Shown here piece after piece: positions 1 to 5,497 of a stretch of DNA of 5,497 nucleotides (positions are counted from its first letter, which is position 1; the number at the start of each line of letters is the position of its first letter). The notes beneath the pieces are model-generated. The model was given only the letters and a program-made list of their open reading frames with translations, was not told where the DNA came from and ran no database searches. Where the stretch lies: assembly GCA_028290685.1 (NCBI GenBank), contig JAQGJI010000081.1, positions 1-5,497 on the forward strand, in the 5' to 3' direction. A program made the position numbers and the translations under genes. The stretch comes from Devosia sp. GTDB taxonomy: Bacteria > Pseudomonadota > Alphaproteobacteria > Rhizobiales > Devosiaceae.

Positions 1-30
1 AGCGACGCGGTGCCTTGACCAGATCAGCAT
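1..30 (-). other. Possible first codons of a further downstream gene (very tentative)
   Basis: After the binding-protein stop, the remaining 40 bases show no hairpin plus U-run. An ATG at 30-28 (minus strand) opens a frame (MLIWSRHRVA) that stays open to the left edge. It is only ten codons long and has no convincing ribosome site, so it may be chance. It is recorded because the operon could continue here. Confidence 0.15.
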
Positions 31-40
31 CGTCTTAGTC

Positions 41-1627
41 TTATTTCGTGGTCAGGTTGTAATAGACCACGTCTGACGATGACCCCTGCACGAAGCCCTC
101 TACATTGGCACGTTCCGCCCTCTGCCCGGTCGACTGGAACATGATGACATAGGGGCCCTCATCAAGAAGCTGCCGCTGCAGGTCGAGATAGGCCTGCTCG
201 CGAGTGGCTTCGTCCCGCTCCGATGCGGCCTTGGCGACGGCCGCGGTCATCTCTTCGGACTGCCAAGAATTGCGCCATGCGAGCGGCTTGCCGGGTGCAT
301 CATCAGCATTGTTGACGTTGGTGACAAAGCCATCGGCGTTGGTGTGCGGGTCCATGTAGTCGGGGCCCCAGTAAACCATCAGCGCCTGATGCTTGCGCTC
401 GCGGTACTTGGTCAGCATCGGGGCCATCTCGGACGAGACGATATTCACCGTGATGCCGGCTTCGGCAAACGTGGCCTGCACCGACTGGGCGAGATTGGTG
501 AACGGTGCGAAGTTAGGGGCATCCAACTCTAGCGCGAAGCCATCAGGATAGCCCGCTTCGGTCAGCAGTTCCTTAGCCTTGGCAGGATCGTAGGTGTATG
601 GGGTTTCATCCAGCGCGGCCCAGAAGCCTGAGGGCCAGAACGATTGATGGACTTGGGCGGCGCCCTTCATGAAGGAGTTCGCTATACCTTCGTAGTCCAC
701 GAGATAGCGCAGGGCCTGGCGAACCTTGGGGTCCTGCAGTTCCGGCACACTCTGGTTGAGACCGATATAGTAGAGCAGCGACTCAGGGATGGAGGTGACC
801 CGGATATCGGCGTTACCCGACACGGCTTCGATCTGGTCCGGGGTCAGGTTGCGAGCGATATCCACGTCACCCTTTTCGAGCGCCAGCCGCTGGGCCGAGG
901 CTTCGGGAATGTGCTGGATGACCACACGCTTGAGGTTGGCAGCGCCGCCGCGATAGTTCGGGTTGGCTTCCAGGACCACGGCTTCGTTTGGCGTCCATGA
1001 TTTGACGACATATGCGCCCGAACCGGCTGAATTCGTCTTGAGCCAGTTATAGCCGAAATCGCCGTCAACCTCATGTCCCAGCGCGACCTTGGAGTCGACG
1101 ACCGAGCCAACAACCGAGCCGAGCAGGGCATAGACCAGCGAGGGCGCGAAATCGGTTTCGATGGTGACGACCAGAGTTGACTCGTCAGGGGCGGTCACCA
1201 GCGTGTCGATATTGTCCACCGTCCAGCCAAGCTGGGACAGCAGGAACACCGGCGTTTTTTGCAGCTTGATCACGCGCTGCAGCGAAAAGGCGGCATCAGC
1301 AGCGGTGATCGGGTTGCCGGAGGCAAAGGTCTGCCCGGCCCGAATCTTGAAGGTAAAGGTCTTGCCGTCTTCGCTGACGGAAACGCTTTCTGCAACACCG
1401 GGGGCAAGCTTCGTCACGTCTGTCGGTTCAAACCGCATGATGCGGTCGTAGGTATTGGCGAGCACTTCGATTCCCGAAAGCTCATAGGCTTCGGCAGGGT
1501 CGAGCGAGATGATGTCGTCGATCTGTTTGGCAACCACCAAGGTATCGGCGGGGGTGGCGGCCACTGCGGAAAGCGGCGCCGCAACCAGCGCGGCCGCCAG
1601 CAAGGCGGATCTTAGGATTTTCAGCAT
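41..1627 (-). CDS. ABC importer periplasmic substrate-binding protein (SBP_bac_5 family, DppA/OppA/NikA-like)
   Basis: This is the exported solute receptor of the importer, 528 residues, a normal length for family 5 binding proteins. A classic Sec signal peptide is visible: MLKILR, a hydrophobic run of Ala/Leu/Val, then AVAA, with likely signal peptidase I cleavage around residues 23-24. There is no lipobox cysteine, so it should be a soluble periplasmic protein. The mature protein begins DTLVVAKQIDDIISLDPAEA, as in many DppA/NikA-like proteins. Family signatures follow: LAPGVAESVSVSEDGKTFTFKIR (74-96), the GSGAYVVKSW turn (202-211), DPKVRQALRYLVDYEGI (299-315), AKELLTEAGYPDGF (351-364) and VYWGPDYMDPHTN (418-430) near the expected ligand-binding hinge. 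ATG at 1627 is supported by a strong AGGGAG site; the stop is TAA. It lies last in the operon, after the ATPases, whereas such genes often come first. The substrate cannot be assigned from sequence alone. Confidence 0.95.
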   Translation of the reverse strand: MLKILRSALLAAALVAAPLSAVAATPADTLVVAKQIDDIISLDPAEAYELSGIEVLANTYDRIMRFEPTDVTKLAPGVAESVSVSEDGKTFTFKIRAGQTFASGNPITAADAAFSLQRVIKLQKTPVFLLSQLGWTVDNIDTLVTAPDESTLVVTIETDFAPSLVYALLGSVVGSVVDSKVALGHEVDGDFGYNWLKTNSAGSGAYVVKSWTPNEAVVLEANPNYRGGAANLKRVVIQHIPEASAQRLALEKGDVDIARNLTPDQIEAVSGNADIRVTSIPESLLYYIGLNQSVPELQDPKVRQALRYLVDYEGIANSFMKGAAQVHQSFWPSGFWAALDETPYTYDPAKAKELLTEAGYPDGFALELDAPNFAPFTNLAQSVQATFAEAGITVNIVSSEMAPMLTKYRERKHQALMVYWGPDYMDPHTNADGFVTNVNNADDAPGKPLAWRNSWQSEEMTAAVAKAASERDEATREQAYLDLQRQLLDEGPYVIMFQSTGQRAERANVEGFVQGSSSDVVYYNLTTK

Positions 1628-1726
1628 GTAGTTCTCCCTGGAACTCGAGTCTTTGCGACTTGAAGGATCTTCGCGGCAGACGGGTTATCTGAGACGTTTT
1701 TAGCCTGTCTTGCAAGCCGCCTGCTG
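1628..1726 (-). promoter_or_regulatory. 99-bp intergenic leader of the binding-protein gene, with strong ribosome binding site
   Basis: This is the only real gap in the operon. Directly seen: CAGGGAG at 1634-1640 (minus-strand sense) sits 6 bases before the ATG at 1627, the best Shine-Dalgarno in the window. Two 8-base palindromes are present, CTTGCAAG (1709-1716) and ACTCGAGT (1643-1650), and there is a small GCCT/AGGC hairpin near the end of the ATPase gene. No hairpin is followed by a U-run, so I see no intrinsic terminator. A TTGCAA followed by GATAAC looks faintly promoter-like, but the spacing is about 20 bases and the match is weak. The gap could set a separate, higher expression level for the binding protein; that is inference. 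Confidence 0.5.
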
Positions 1727-2482
1727 CTAGGCATTTGATCGCTGAAAGCCACGGCTGGCCGCAACCAGCTTTCGCGTATATTCGGCTGTAGCCGTACCGC
1801 CTTGCAGCGCGTCAGCAGTGACGATTTCCACCAGCCGCCCAGACTGCATGATGGCGACACGGTCGCAGAGATGCACAACCACCGCCAGGTCGTGGCTGAC
1901 CAGGATACTGGTCAGGCTGTAGCTCCGCCGCAGCCGGGCCAGCAAGTTGAGGATCTCGGCCTGGATCGAAACATCAAGGGCGGAAGTGGGCTCGTCCATC
2001 AGTAGCACGGGCGGTTGCAAGATAAGAGCACGAGCGATTGCCACACGCTGGCGTTGTCCGCCCGAGAGTTGGTGCGGATAGCGGAAACGGTGGATCGCCT
2101 GGAGCCCCACATCGGCCATCGCGGCTTCGACCTTCTCGTCTTTGCTGCCAACGCCGTGGATACTAAGTGGTTCGCGCAAGATGTCATCGACGGTTTGCCG
2201 GGGATGAAGGGACGCGTATGGGTCCTGGAAGACAAATTGCATCATGCGTCGGTCAGCGCGACTGCGTCGTTGCGCCGCCGCACGGCCGTTGACCTCAAGG
2301 GCAGTACTCGTAGACTGCACAAGGCCCGCTATGGCCTTGAGTACGGTGGATTTACCCGATCCGGACTCCCCGACTATACCGAAAGTTTCTCCGGCGGCGA
2401 CATCGAACGAGATGCCTTGCACGGCATGGATCTGTCGGTTGCCAACATTGAATGTGACGCGAAGATCCTCAACGGTGATCAT
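1727..2482 (-). CDS. ABC importer ATPase, DppF/OppF type
   Basis: This is the second ATPase, expected to pair with the DppD-type subunit. From the preferred ATG it has 251 residues: Walker A GESGSGKST (38-46), Q-loop Gln86 in FVFQDPYASLHP, signature LSGGQRQR (139-146), Walker B VLLMDE with Glu164, D-loop SALD (167-170) and switch His197. The PYASLHP stretch and the perfect LSGGQRQR are typical of DppF/OppF. The C-terminal peptide-importer extension is reduced to a YTRKLVAAS remnant (235-243), so the protein is shorter than the usual 310-330 residues. I prefer ATG at 2482 because it forms an ATGA overlap with the upstream stop, like its neighbours, and has GGAG (2491-2494) 8 bases upstream. 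A GTG at 2491 would add three residues, but that Shine-Dalgarno would then overlap the start codon. The stop is TAG, followed by a 99-bp gap before the binding-protein gene. Confidence 0.94.
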   Translation of the reverse strand: MITVEDLRVTFNVGNRQIHAVQGISFDVAAGETFGIVGESGSGKSTVLKAIAGLVQSTSTALEVNGRAAAQRRSRADRRMMQFVFQDPYASLHPRQTVDDILREPLSIHGVGSKDEKVEAAMADVGLQAIHRFRYPHQLSGGQRQRVAIARALILQPPVLLMDEPTSALDVSIQAEILNLLARLRRSYSLTSILVSHDLAVVVHLCDRVAIMQSGRLVEIVTADALQGGTATAEYTRKLVAASRGFQRSNA

Positions 2483-3315
2483 TGGAGCCACTCCGGGTCA
2501 CGCATCACGGTAGCAAGCTCGTCCCGGCGGACATCGAGCGAAGGCGTCGCAGCGACCAGCCCGCGGGTATAAGGATGCTTGGCTTGCTGCAGATCCTGCG
2601 CTAGGCATTCTTCCACCACCCGCCCGCCATACATGATGAGCACGCGATCGCAGAAACTCGAGACCACGGTGAGATTGTGGCTGATGAAGATCAGGCCCAT
2701 GCCGCGCTCTCGAACCAGGTCGTCGAGGATGCGCAGAACCTCGTTCTGTACAGTGACGTCGAGGGCAGAAGTGGGCTCGTCCGCGATCAGCAGGTCGGGT
2801 TCGGCGATCAGCATCATGGCGATCATCACCCGCTGTCCCATGCCGCCCGACAATTGGTGCGGATAAAGCTGGTAAACCACTTCGGGATCGCGGATCTGCA
2901 CGGCCTGCAACATGTCGAGCGTCCGCCGCTCCGCATCCTTTCGGCTGGTTCGCAGATGCAGAAAACAGGTTTCCGCGATCTGGTTACCTACGGTCTTGAC
3001 CGGGTTCAGAGAGTATTTCGGGTCTTGCATCACCATGGAAAGGCGCCGACCGCGCAAGTTCTGCCATTCCCGCTCGGTGCAGGCGAGCAGATTTGTGCCG
3101 GCATACGACATCTTCCTGGCGCCGACGATACTGGGCCGGGGTACAAGGCCGAGTAGTGCTCGCCCCAAGGTTGATTTGCCTGACCCGGATTCTCCCACGA
3201 TGCCAAGGCGCTCACGGCCAAGCGTGAACGAGACATTGCGTACGGCCCGTGTGACGCCGGTGCGGCCCGGGTAGGTGACTTCGAGGTTTTCAACGGTCAG
3301 CAGCGGTTCGGTCAT
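2479..3315 (-). CDS. ABC importer ATPase, DppD/OppD type
   Basis: This is the first of two cytoplasmic ATPases powering the importer, 278 residues. Every nucleotide-binding element is visible: Walker A GESGSGKST (41-49), Q-loop glutamine 97 in VMQDPKYSLNP, ABC signature LSGGMGQR (155-162), Walker B LLIADE with catalytic Glu180, D-loop SALD (183-186) and switch His213. A short peptide-importer C-terminal motif, HPYTRGLVAATP (247-258), follows, and the protein stops about 20 residues later. DppD/OppD proteins are often 320-330 residues, so the C-terminal extension is short, and no cysteine occurs after Cys222. The ATG start at 3315 overlaps the upstream stop as ATGA. No strong Shine-Dalgarno precedes it, so translation probably depends on coupling to the upstream permease. 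The TGA stop overlaps the next ATPase start. The role is secure; the transported solute is not. Confidence 0.95.
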   Translation of the reverse strand: MTEPLLTVENLEVTYPGRTGVTRAVRNVSFTLGRERLGIVGESGSGKSTLGRALLGLVPRPSIVGARKMSYAGTNLLACTEREWQNLRGRRLSMVMQDPKYSLNPVKTVGNQIAETCFLHLRTSRKDAERRTLDMLQAVQIRDPEVVYQLYPHQLSGGMGQRVMIAMMLIAEPDLLIADEPTSALDVTVQNEVLRILDDLVRERGMGLIFISHNLTVVSSFCDRVLIMYGGRVVEECLAQDLQQAKHPYTRGLVAATPSLDVRRDELATVMRDPEWLQ

Positions 3316-4214
3316 GTGGATTTCGGATCGAAAACATCGCGCAGCCCGTCACCGAGCAGATTGAAACCAAGGCTGACGATGAAAATGGCCAGACCCGGAA
3401 TGGTAGCAACCCACCATTGATCGAGGATCACGTCACGGCCCGCCGAGACCATGGCACCCCATTCTGCAGTGGGGGGCTGCGCGCCAAGTCCCAGGAAACC
3501 CAGACCCGCTGCCGTGAGGATGATCCCAGCCATGTCGAGCGTCAGCCGCACGATAACTGAGGACAGGCATAGGGGCACAATATGACGGAAGAGGATCCGC
3601 CAGGTCGAAGCGCCCTGCAGCACCGTAGCCTGGATAAAATCGCTGCGTGCGATGGTCATCGTCTCGGAGCGCGCAATTCGAGCGTAGGCCGGCCAAGCAG
3701 TCAGGGCAATGGCGATGACCGCGTTTTCAATGCCCGGGCCCAGTGCTGCGGCGAAGGCCAGGGCCAGGATGAGCTTTGGGAAAGCAAGAAAGATATCGGT
3801 GATGCGCATCAACACCGTGTCAATCCAGCCCCCGAAATAGCCTGCGACTGTACCCACGGCCAGCCCGATCGGCACCACGACCACTGAGACCAAGGCAACA
3901 ATAGTTAACGTCACACGGGCCCCGAATAGGGTGCGTGCATAGATGTCCCGGCCGAGTTCATCGGTACCAAACCAATGGAGGGACGAGGGTGCGGCAAGTC
4001 GATTTGCCAGATCTGGCCGCAAGGGCGTTTGCCCCATAGCCAGCCAAGGCGCAAAAACCGCTGCAAGCACAAGGACAACAACGATCAGAAGTCCAGCGAG
4101 CGCTGCTGGATTGACCAAGATGGTGCGAACAGCCCGGTAGGTATTGCCAAGGATTGCCTGGCGCCGGGACGCAGGCGCCTCACTCATCAACCAATGTCCC
4201 AGCGTATCGGTCAC
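3312..4214 (-). CDS. ABC importer permease, DppC/OppC type
   Basis: This is the second channel subunit, 300 residues, normal for the family. The N-terminal region has the OppC_N pattern: a membrane helix at about 37-57 followed by a periplasmic stretch ending in HWFGTDELGRD (80-90), a hallmark of DppC-type proteins. The binding-protein-dependent permease domain runs from about 100 to 298. The EAA loop is at about 196-218 (ATVLQGASTWRILFRHIVP). Further family signatures are GLGFLGLGAQPPTAEWGAM (237-255) and FNLLGDGLRDVFDPK (284-298). The chosen start is GTG at 4214, which overlaps the upstream stop as GTGA and has an AAGGA ribosome site 4 bases upstream (4219-4223). An in-frame ATG at codon 10 (4187) is a possible alternative and would remove only nine cytoplasmic residues. 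The stop overlaps the next gene's ATG. It presumably pairs with the upstream permease. Confidence 0.95.
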   Translation of the reverse strand: MTDTLGHWLMSEAPASRRQAILGNTYRAVRTILVNPAALAGLLIVVVLVLAAVFAPWLAMGQTPLRPDLANRLAAPSSLHWFGTDELGRDIYARTLFGARVTLTIVALVSVVVVPIGLAVGTVAGYFGGWIDTVLMRITDIFLAFPKLILALAFAAALGPGIENAVIAIALTAWPAYARIARSETMTIARSDFIQATVLQGASTWRILFRHIVPLCLSSVIVRLTLDMAGIILTAAGLGFLGLGAQPPTAEWGAMVSAGRDVILDQWWVATIPGLAIFIVSLGFNLLGDGLRDVFDPKST

Positions 4215-5275
4215 GATGTCCTTAATCGCGGGTCAAAAACCCGGTAGAGCAGGTCGGAGATCAGATTGACGCCAATGAATACCGTCCCGACAACGATCGT
4301 GCCGCCCAGCACGGCATTCATGTCACTGTTGAACATTGCACGGGTGATGTAGAGGCCCAGCCCCGGCCAGGCGAACACAGTTTCGGCCAACACTGACCCT
4401 TCCAGCAAAGAGGCATAGCTGAGGCCGATCACGGTAATCAGCGGCACCATGATGTTGGGAAAAGCGTGCCTCCACACCGCTCCCCAGTAGGAATTTCCCT
4501 TGATGCGCGCAGCGATAATATACTCCTGGCTTAGCTGGTCGATCATGAAGCTGCGCGTCATGCGGGCGATATAGGCTAGGGAATAATAGGCAAGAATGCT
4601 CGCCGGCAGGATCAAATGGCCGAAAGCATTAGCAAATATCTCCCAATTTCCTTCAAGTGCGGAGTCGATGAGGATTATCCCAGTCCGTGTCGTGACCACG
4701 CCATTGTAGAACACGTCGAGCCGCCCGGTTCCCGATACCCACCCCAGCTTGCCGTAGAAGAAGAACAGCCCTACCAGCCCAAGCCAGAATACCGGCACCG
4801 AATAGCCGAATAGCCCGACGACACGGATCACATGATCCGGCCAGCGCCCCTTGCACGCCCCGGCGATGACCCCTGCAGGCACACCGAGCAGCACGCCTAT
4901 CACCGTCGCAATCGTTGCGAGTTCAAAGGTTGCGGGAAAAACGCGGATCAGGTCAGTCAATACCGGCTGCCCTGTGAGCACCGATACACCGAAATCCGCG
5001 CTCAGCAAGCGCTTTAGATAGATGCCGTACTGCACCCATATGGGTTGATCGAGACCCAGCGCTTTGTACGCGAGATCGTAGACCTCCTTGGTCGCCTTGT
5101 CGCCGACGAGCGCGAGTACGGGGTCGATATTGGTCATCTTGCTGATGAGGAAGGTGACGGCTGTAAGGCCGATGAAGGTAATGATCAGACTGAACAGAAA
5201 GGATATGACGCTACGAGCGATCGAGGTGAGGTAATGTCTCCGACCGACCTGCCCTATGGTTCCCGTGCTGCTCAA
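4211..5275 (-). CDS. ABC importer permease, DppB/OppB type
   Basis: This is an inner-membrane channel subunit of a peptide/nickel-family ABC importer, 354 residues, close to the usual 310-340 plus a short N-terminal extension. Hydrophobic segments lie near residues 22-45, 116-140, 150-175, 218-237, 275-295 and 320-343, giving the six-helix pattern of the family. The cytoplasmic EAA loop that docks on the ATPase is at about 251-275 (EYIIAARIKGNSYWGAVWRH, then AFPNI), and the protein ends with the typical L-L-Y-R-V-F-D-P-R-L-R tail. The start is TTG at 5275, overlapping the GAF stop as TTGA, with a modest GGGGAC Shine-Dalgarno-like match at 5284-5289. No ATG, GTG or other TTG occurs in frame before the end of the first membrane helix (the next Met is residue 47), so a later start would lose that helix. 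It overlaps the second permease by 4 bases. The pairing as one half of a heterodimeric channel is well supported; the substrate is unknown. Confidence 0.95.
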   Translation of the reverse strand: MSSTGTIGQVGRRHYLTSIARSVISFLFSLIITFIGLTAVTFLISKMTNIDPVLALVGDKATKEVYDLAYKALGLDQPIWVQYGIYLKRLLSADFGVSVLTGQPVLTDLIRVFPATFELATIATVIGVLLGVPAGVIAGACKGRWPDHVIRVVGLFGYSVPVFWLGLVGLFFFYGKLGWVSGTGRLDVFYNGVVTTRTGIILIDSALEGNWEIFANAFGHLILPASILAYYSLAYIARMTRSFMIDQLSQEYIIAARIKGNSYWGAVWRHAFPNIMVPLITVIGLSYASLLEGSVLAETVFAWPGLGLYITRAMFNSDMNAVLGGTIVVGTVFIGVNLISDLLYRVFDPRLRTS

Positions 5276-5497
5276 GCGGTTCTGTCCCCGTCAAAAAGTA
5301 GCGTCATGGCGCAGCAAAGACGGGCGGGAATAGCGAGCCTTTCTTCTGCGGCGGTAACCCGCTCCGGCGTGAAGTGCCCCTCTTTGTCGAGGATATTGAT
5401 AGTGGCCACAAGATCGTCTTCCAGCAGAACGGGCAGGTTGATGACCGAACCGCAACCCAGTGAGGCTATAAGGGGATAGTCGGGAAACACCTTGGCG
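5272..5497 (-). CDS. GAF-domain protein, C-terminal part (5' end outside window)
   Basis: The reading frame is open at the right edge of the window and ends in TGA at 5274-5272, leaving 74 visible residues. The stretch reading FPDYPLIASLGCGSVINLP, then VLLEDDLVATINILDKEGHFTPERV, matches the second half of a GAF domain: a conserved G-S-V-I-N-x-P strand, a strand with the pattern L-x-A-T-I-N-I-L, and an H-F-T-P-E-R-V segment leading into the last helix. Stand-alone GAF proteins of this kind are usually about 150 residues, so roughly half is missing here. GAF domains bind small molecules in the cytoplasm and are usually sensory. No output domain follows, because the protein ends about 25 residues after the domain core. 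Its stop codon overlaps the TTG start of the downstream permease (TTGA), which places it in the importer operon. A GTG near 5490 lies mid-domain and is not a credible start. The ligand and role are unknown. Confidence 0.8.
   Translation of the reverse strand, partial: AKVFPDYPLIASLGCGSVINLPVLLEDDLVATINILDKEGHFTPERVTAAEERLAIPARLCCAMTLLFDGDRTA

Noticed and set aside
1680..1716. Possible sigma-70-like promoter (TTGCAA, then GATAAC) before the binding-protein gene
   Set aside because: Each element matches only about four of six consensus bases and the spacing is about 20 bases, too weak to list as a promoter by itself.
1701..1740. Possible terminator after the second ATPase gene
   Set aside because: The GCCT/AGGC stem is only 4 bp, and on the transcribed strand it is followed by A-rich rather than U-rich sequence.
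1983..1997. Exact 15-base repeat (gaagtgggctcgtcc) also found at 2768-2782
   Set aside because: Both copies encode the conserved Walker B/D-loop segment DEPTSA of the two homologous ATPases, so this is protein conservation rather than a mobile or regulatory repeat.
2015..2572. Plus-strand open frame of 185 codons opposite the two ATPase genes
   Set aside because: It runs antisense to conserved ATPase codons in high-G+C DNA, its translation resembles no family I recognise, and it spans the junction of two clear genes. It is a shadow frame.
2677..3156. Plus-strand open frame of 159 codons opposite the first ATPase
   Set aside because: It is antisense to a fully conserved ABC ATPase, with low-complexity His/Gln/Asp-rich translation typical of shadow frames.
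5045..5479. Plus-strand open frame of 144 codons across the GAF/permease junction
   Set aside because: It is antisense to two recognisable genes and has no domain-like pattern.
1..5497. Search for CRISPR arrays, tRNA or rRNA genes, insertion sequences, attachment sites or defence genes
   Set aside because: Nearly all of the window is occupied by the importer operon, and I saw no spaced repeats, transposase motifs or RNA gene signatures.

Overview
The window holds most of one operon, all on the minus strand and read from right to left. It encodes an ABC importer of the peptide/nickel (Dpp/Opp) family, preceded by the tail of a small GAF-domain protein. The high G+C content (about 60% by eye), the protein style and the gene grouping suggest an alphaproteobacterium, probably of the Rhizobiales/Hyphomicrobiales. 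That is an inference from general similarity; there is no rRNA or other marker gene here.

Layout in transcription order: (1) 5497-5272, the C-terminal 74 residues of a GAF-domain protein whose start lies outside the window; (2) 5275-4211, a DppB/OppB-type permease; (3) 4214-3312, a DppC/OppC-type permease; (4) 3315-2479, a DppD/OppD-type ATPase; (5) 2482-1727, a DppF/OppF-type ATPase; (6) 1726-1628, a 99-bp gap with a strong ribosome binding site; (7) 1627-41, the periplasmic substrate-binding protein; (8) 40-1, a short tail with no clear terminator and possibly the first codons of another gene. Genes 1 to 5 are joined by four successive 4-base stop/start overlaps (TTGA, GTGA, ATGA, ATGA), so translational coupling is likely throughout.

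Together the genes form a complete importer. The exported binding protein captures the solute in the periplasm, the two permeases form the channel, and the two ATPases, each with all the standard nucleotide-binding motifs, drive uptake. The family covers di- and oligopeptides, nickel chelates, opines, sugars and other solutes, and nothing in the window fixes the substrate. All the complete genes look intact. The region is ordinary transport biology. The points worth a second look are the coupled GAF protein, the graded start codons, the binding protein placed last, and the short C-termini of both ATPases.
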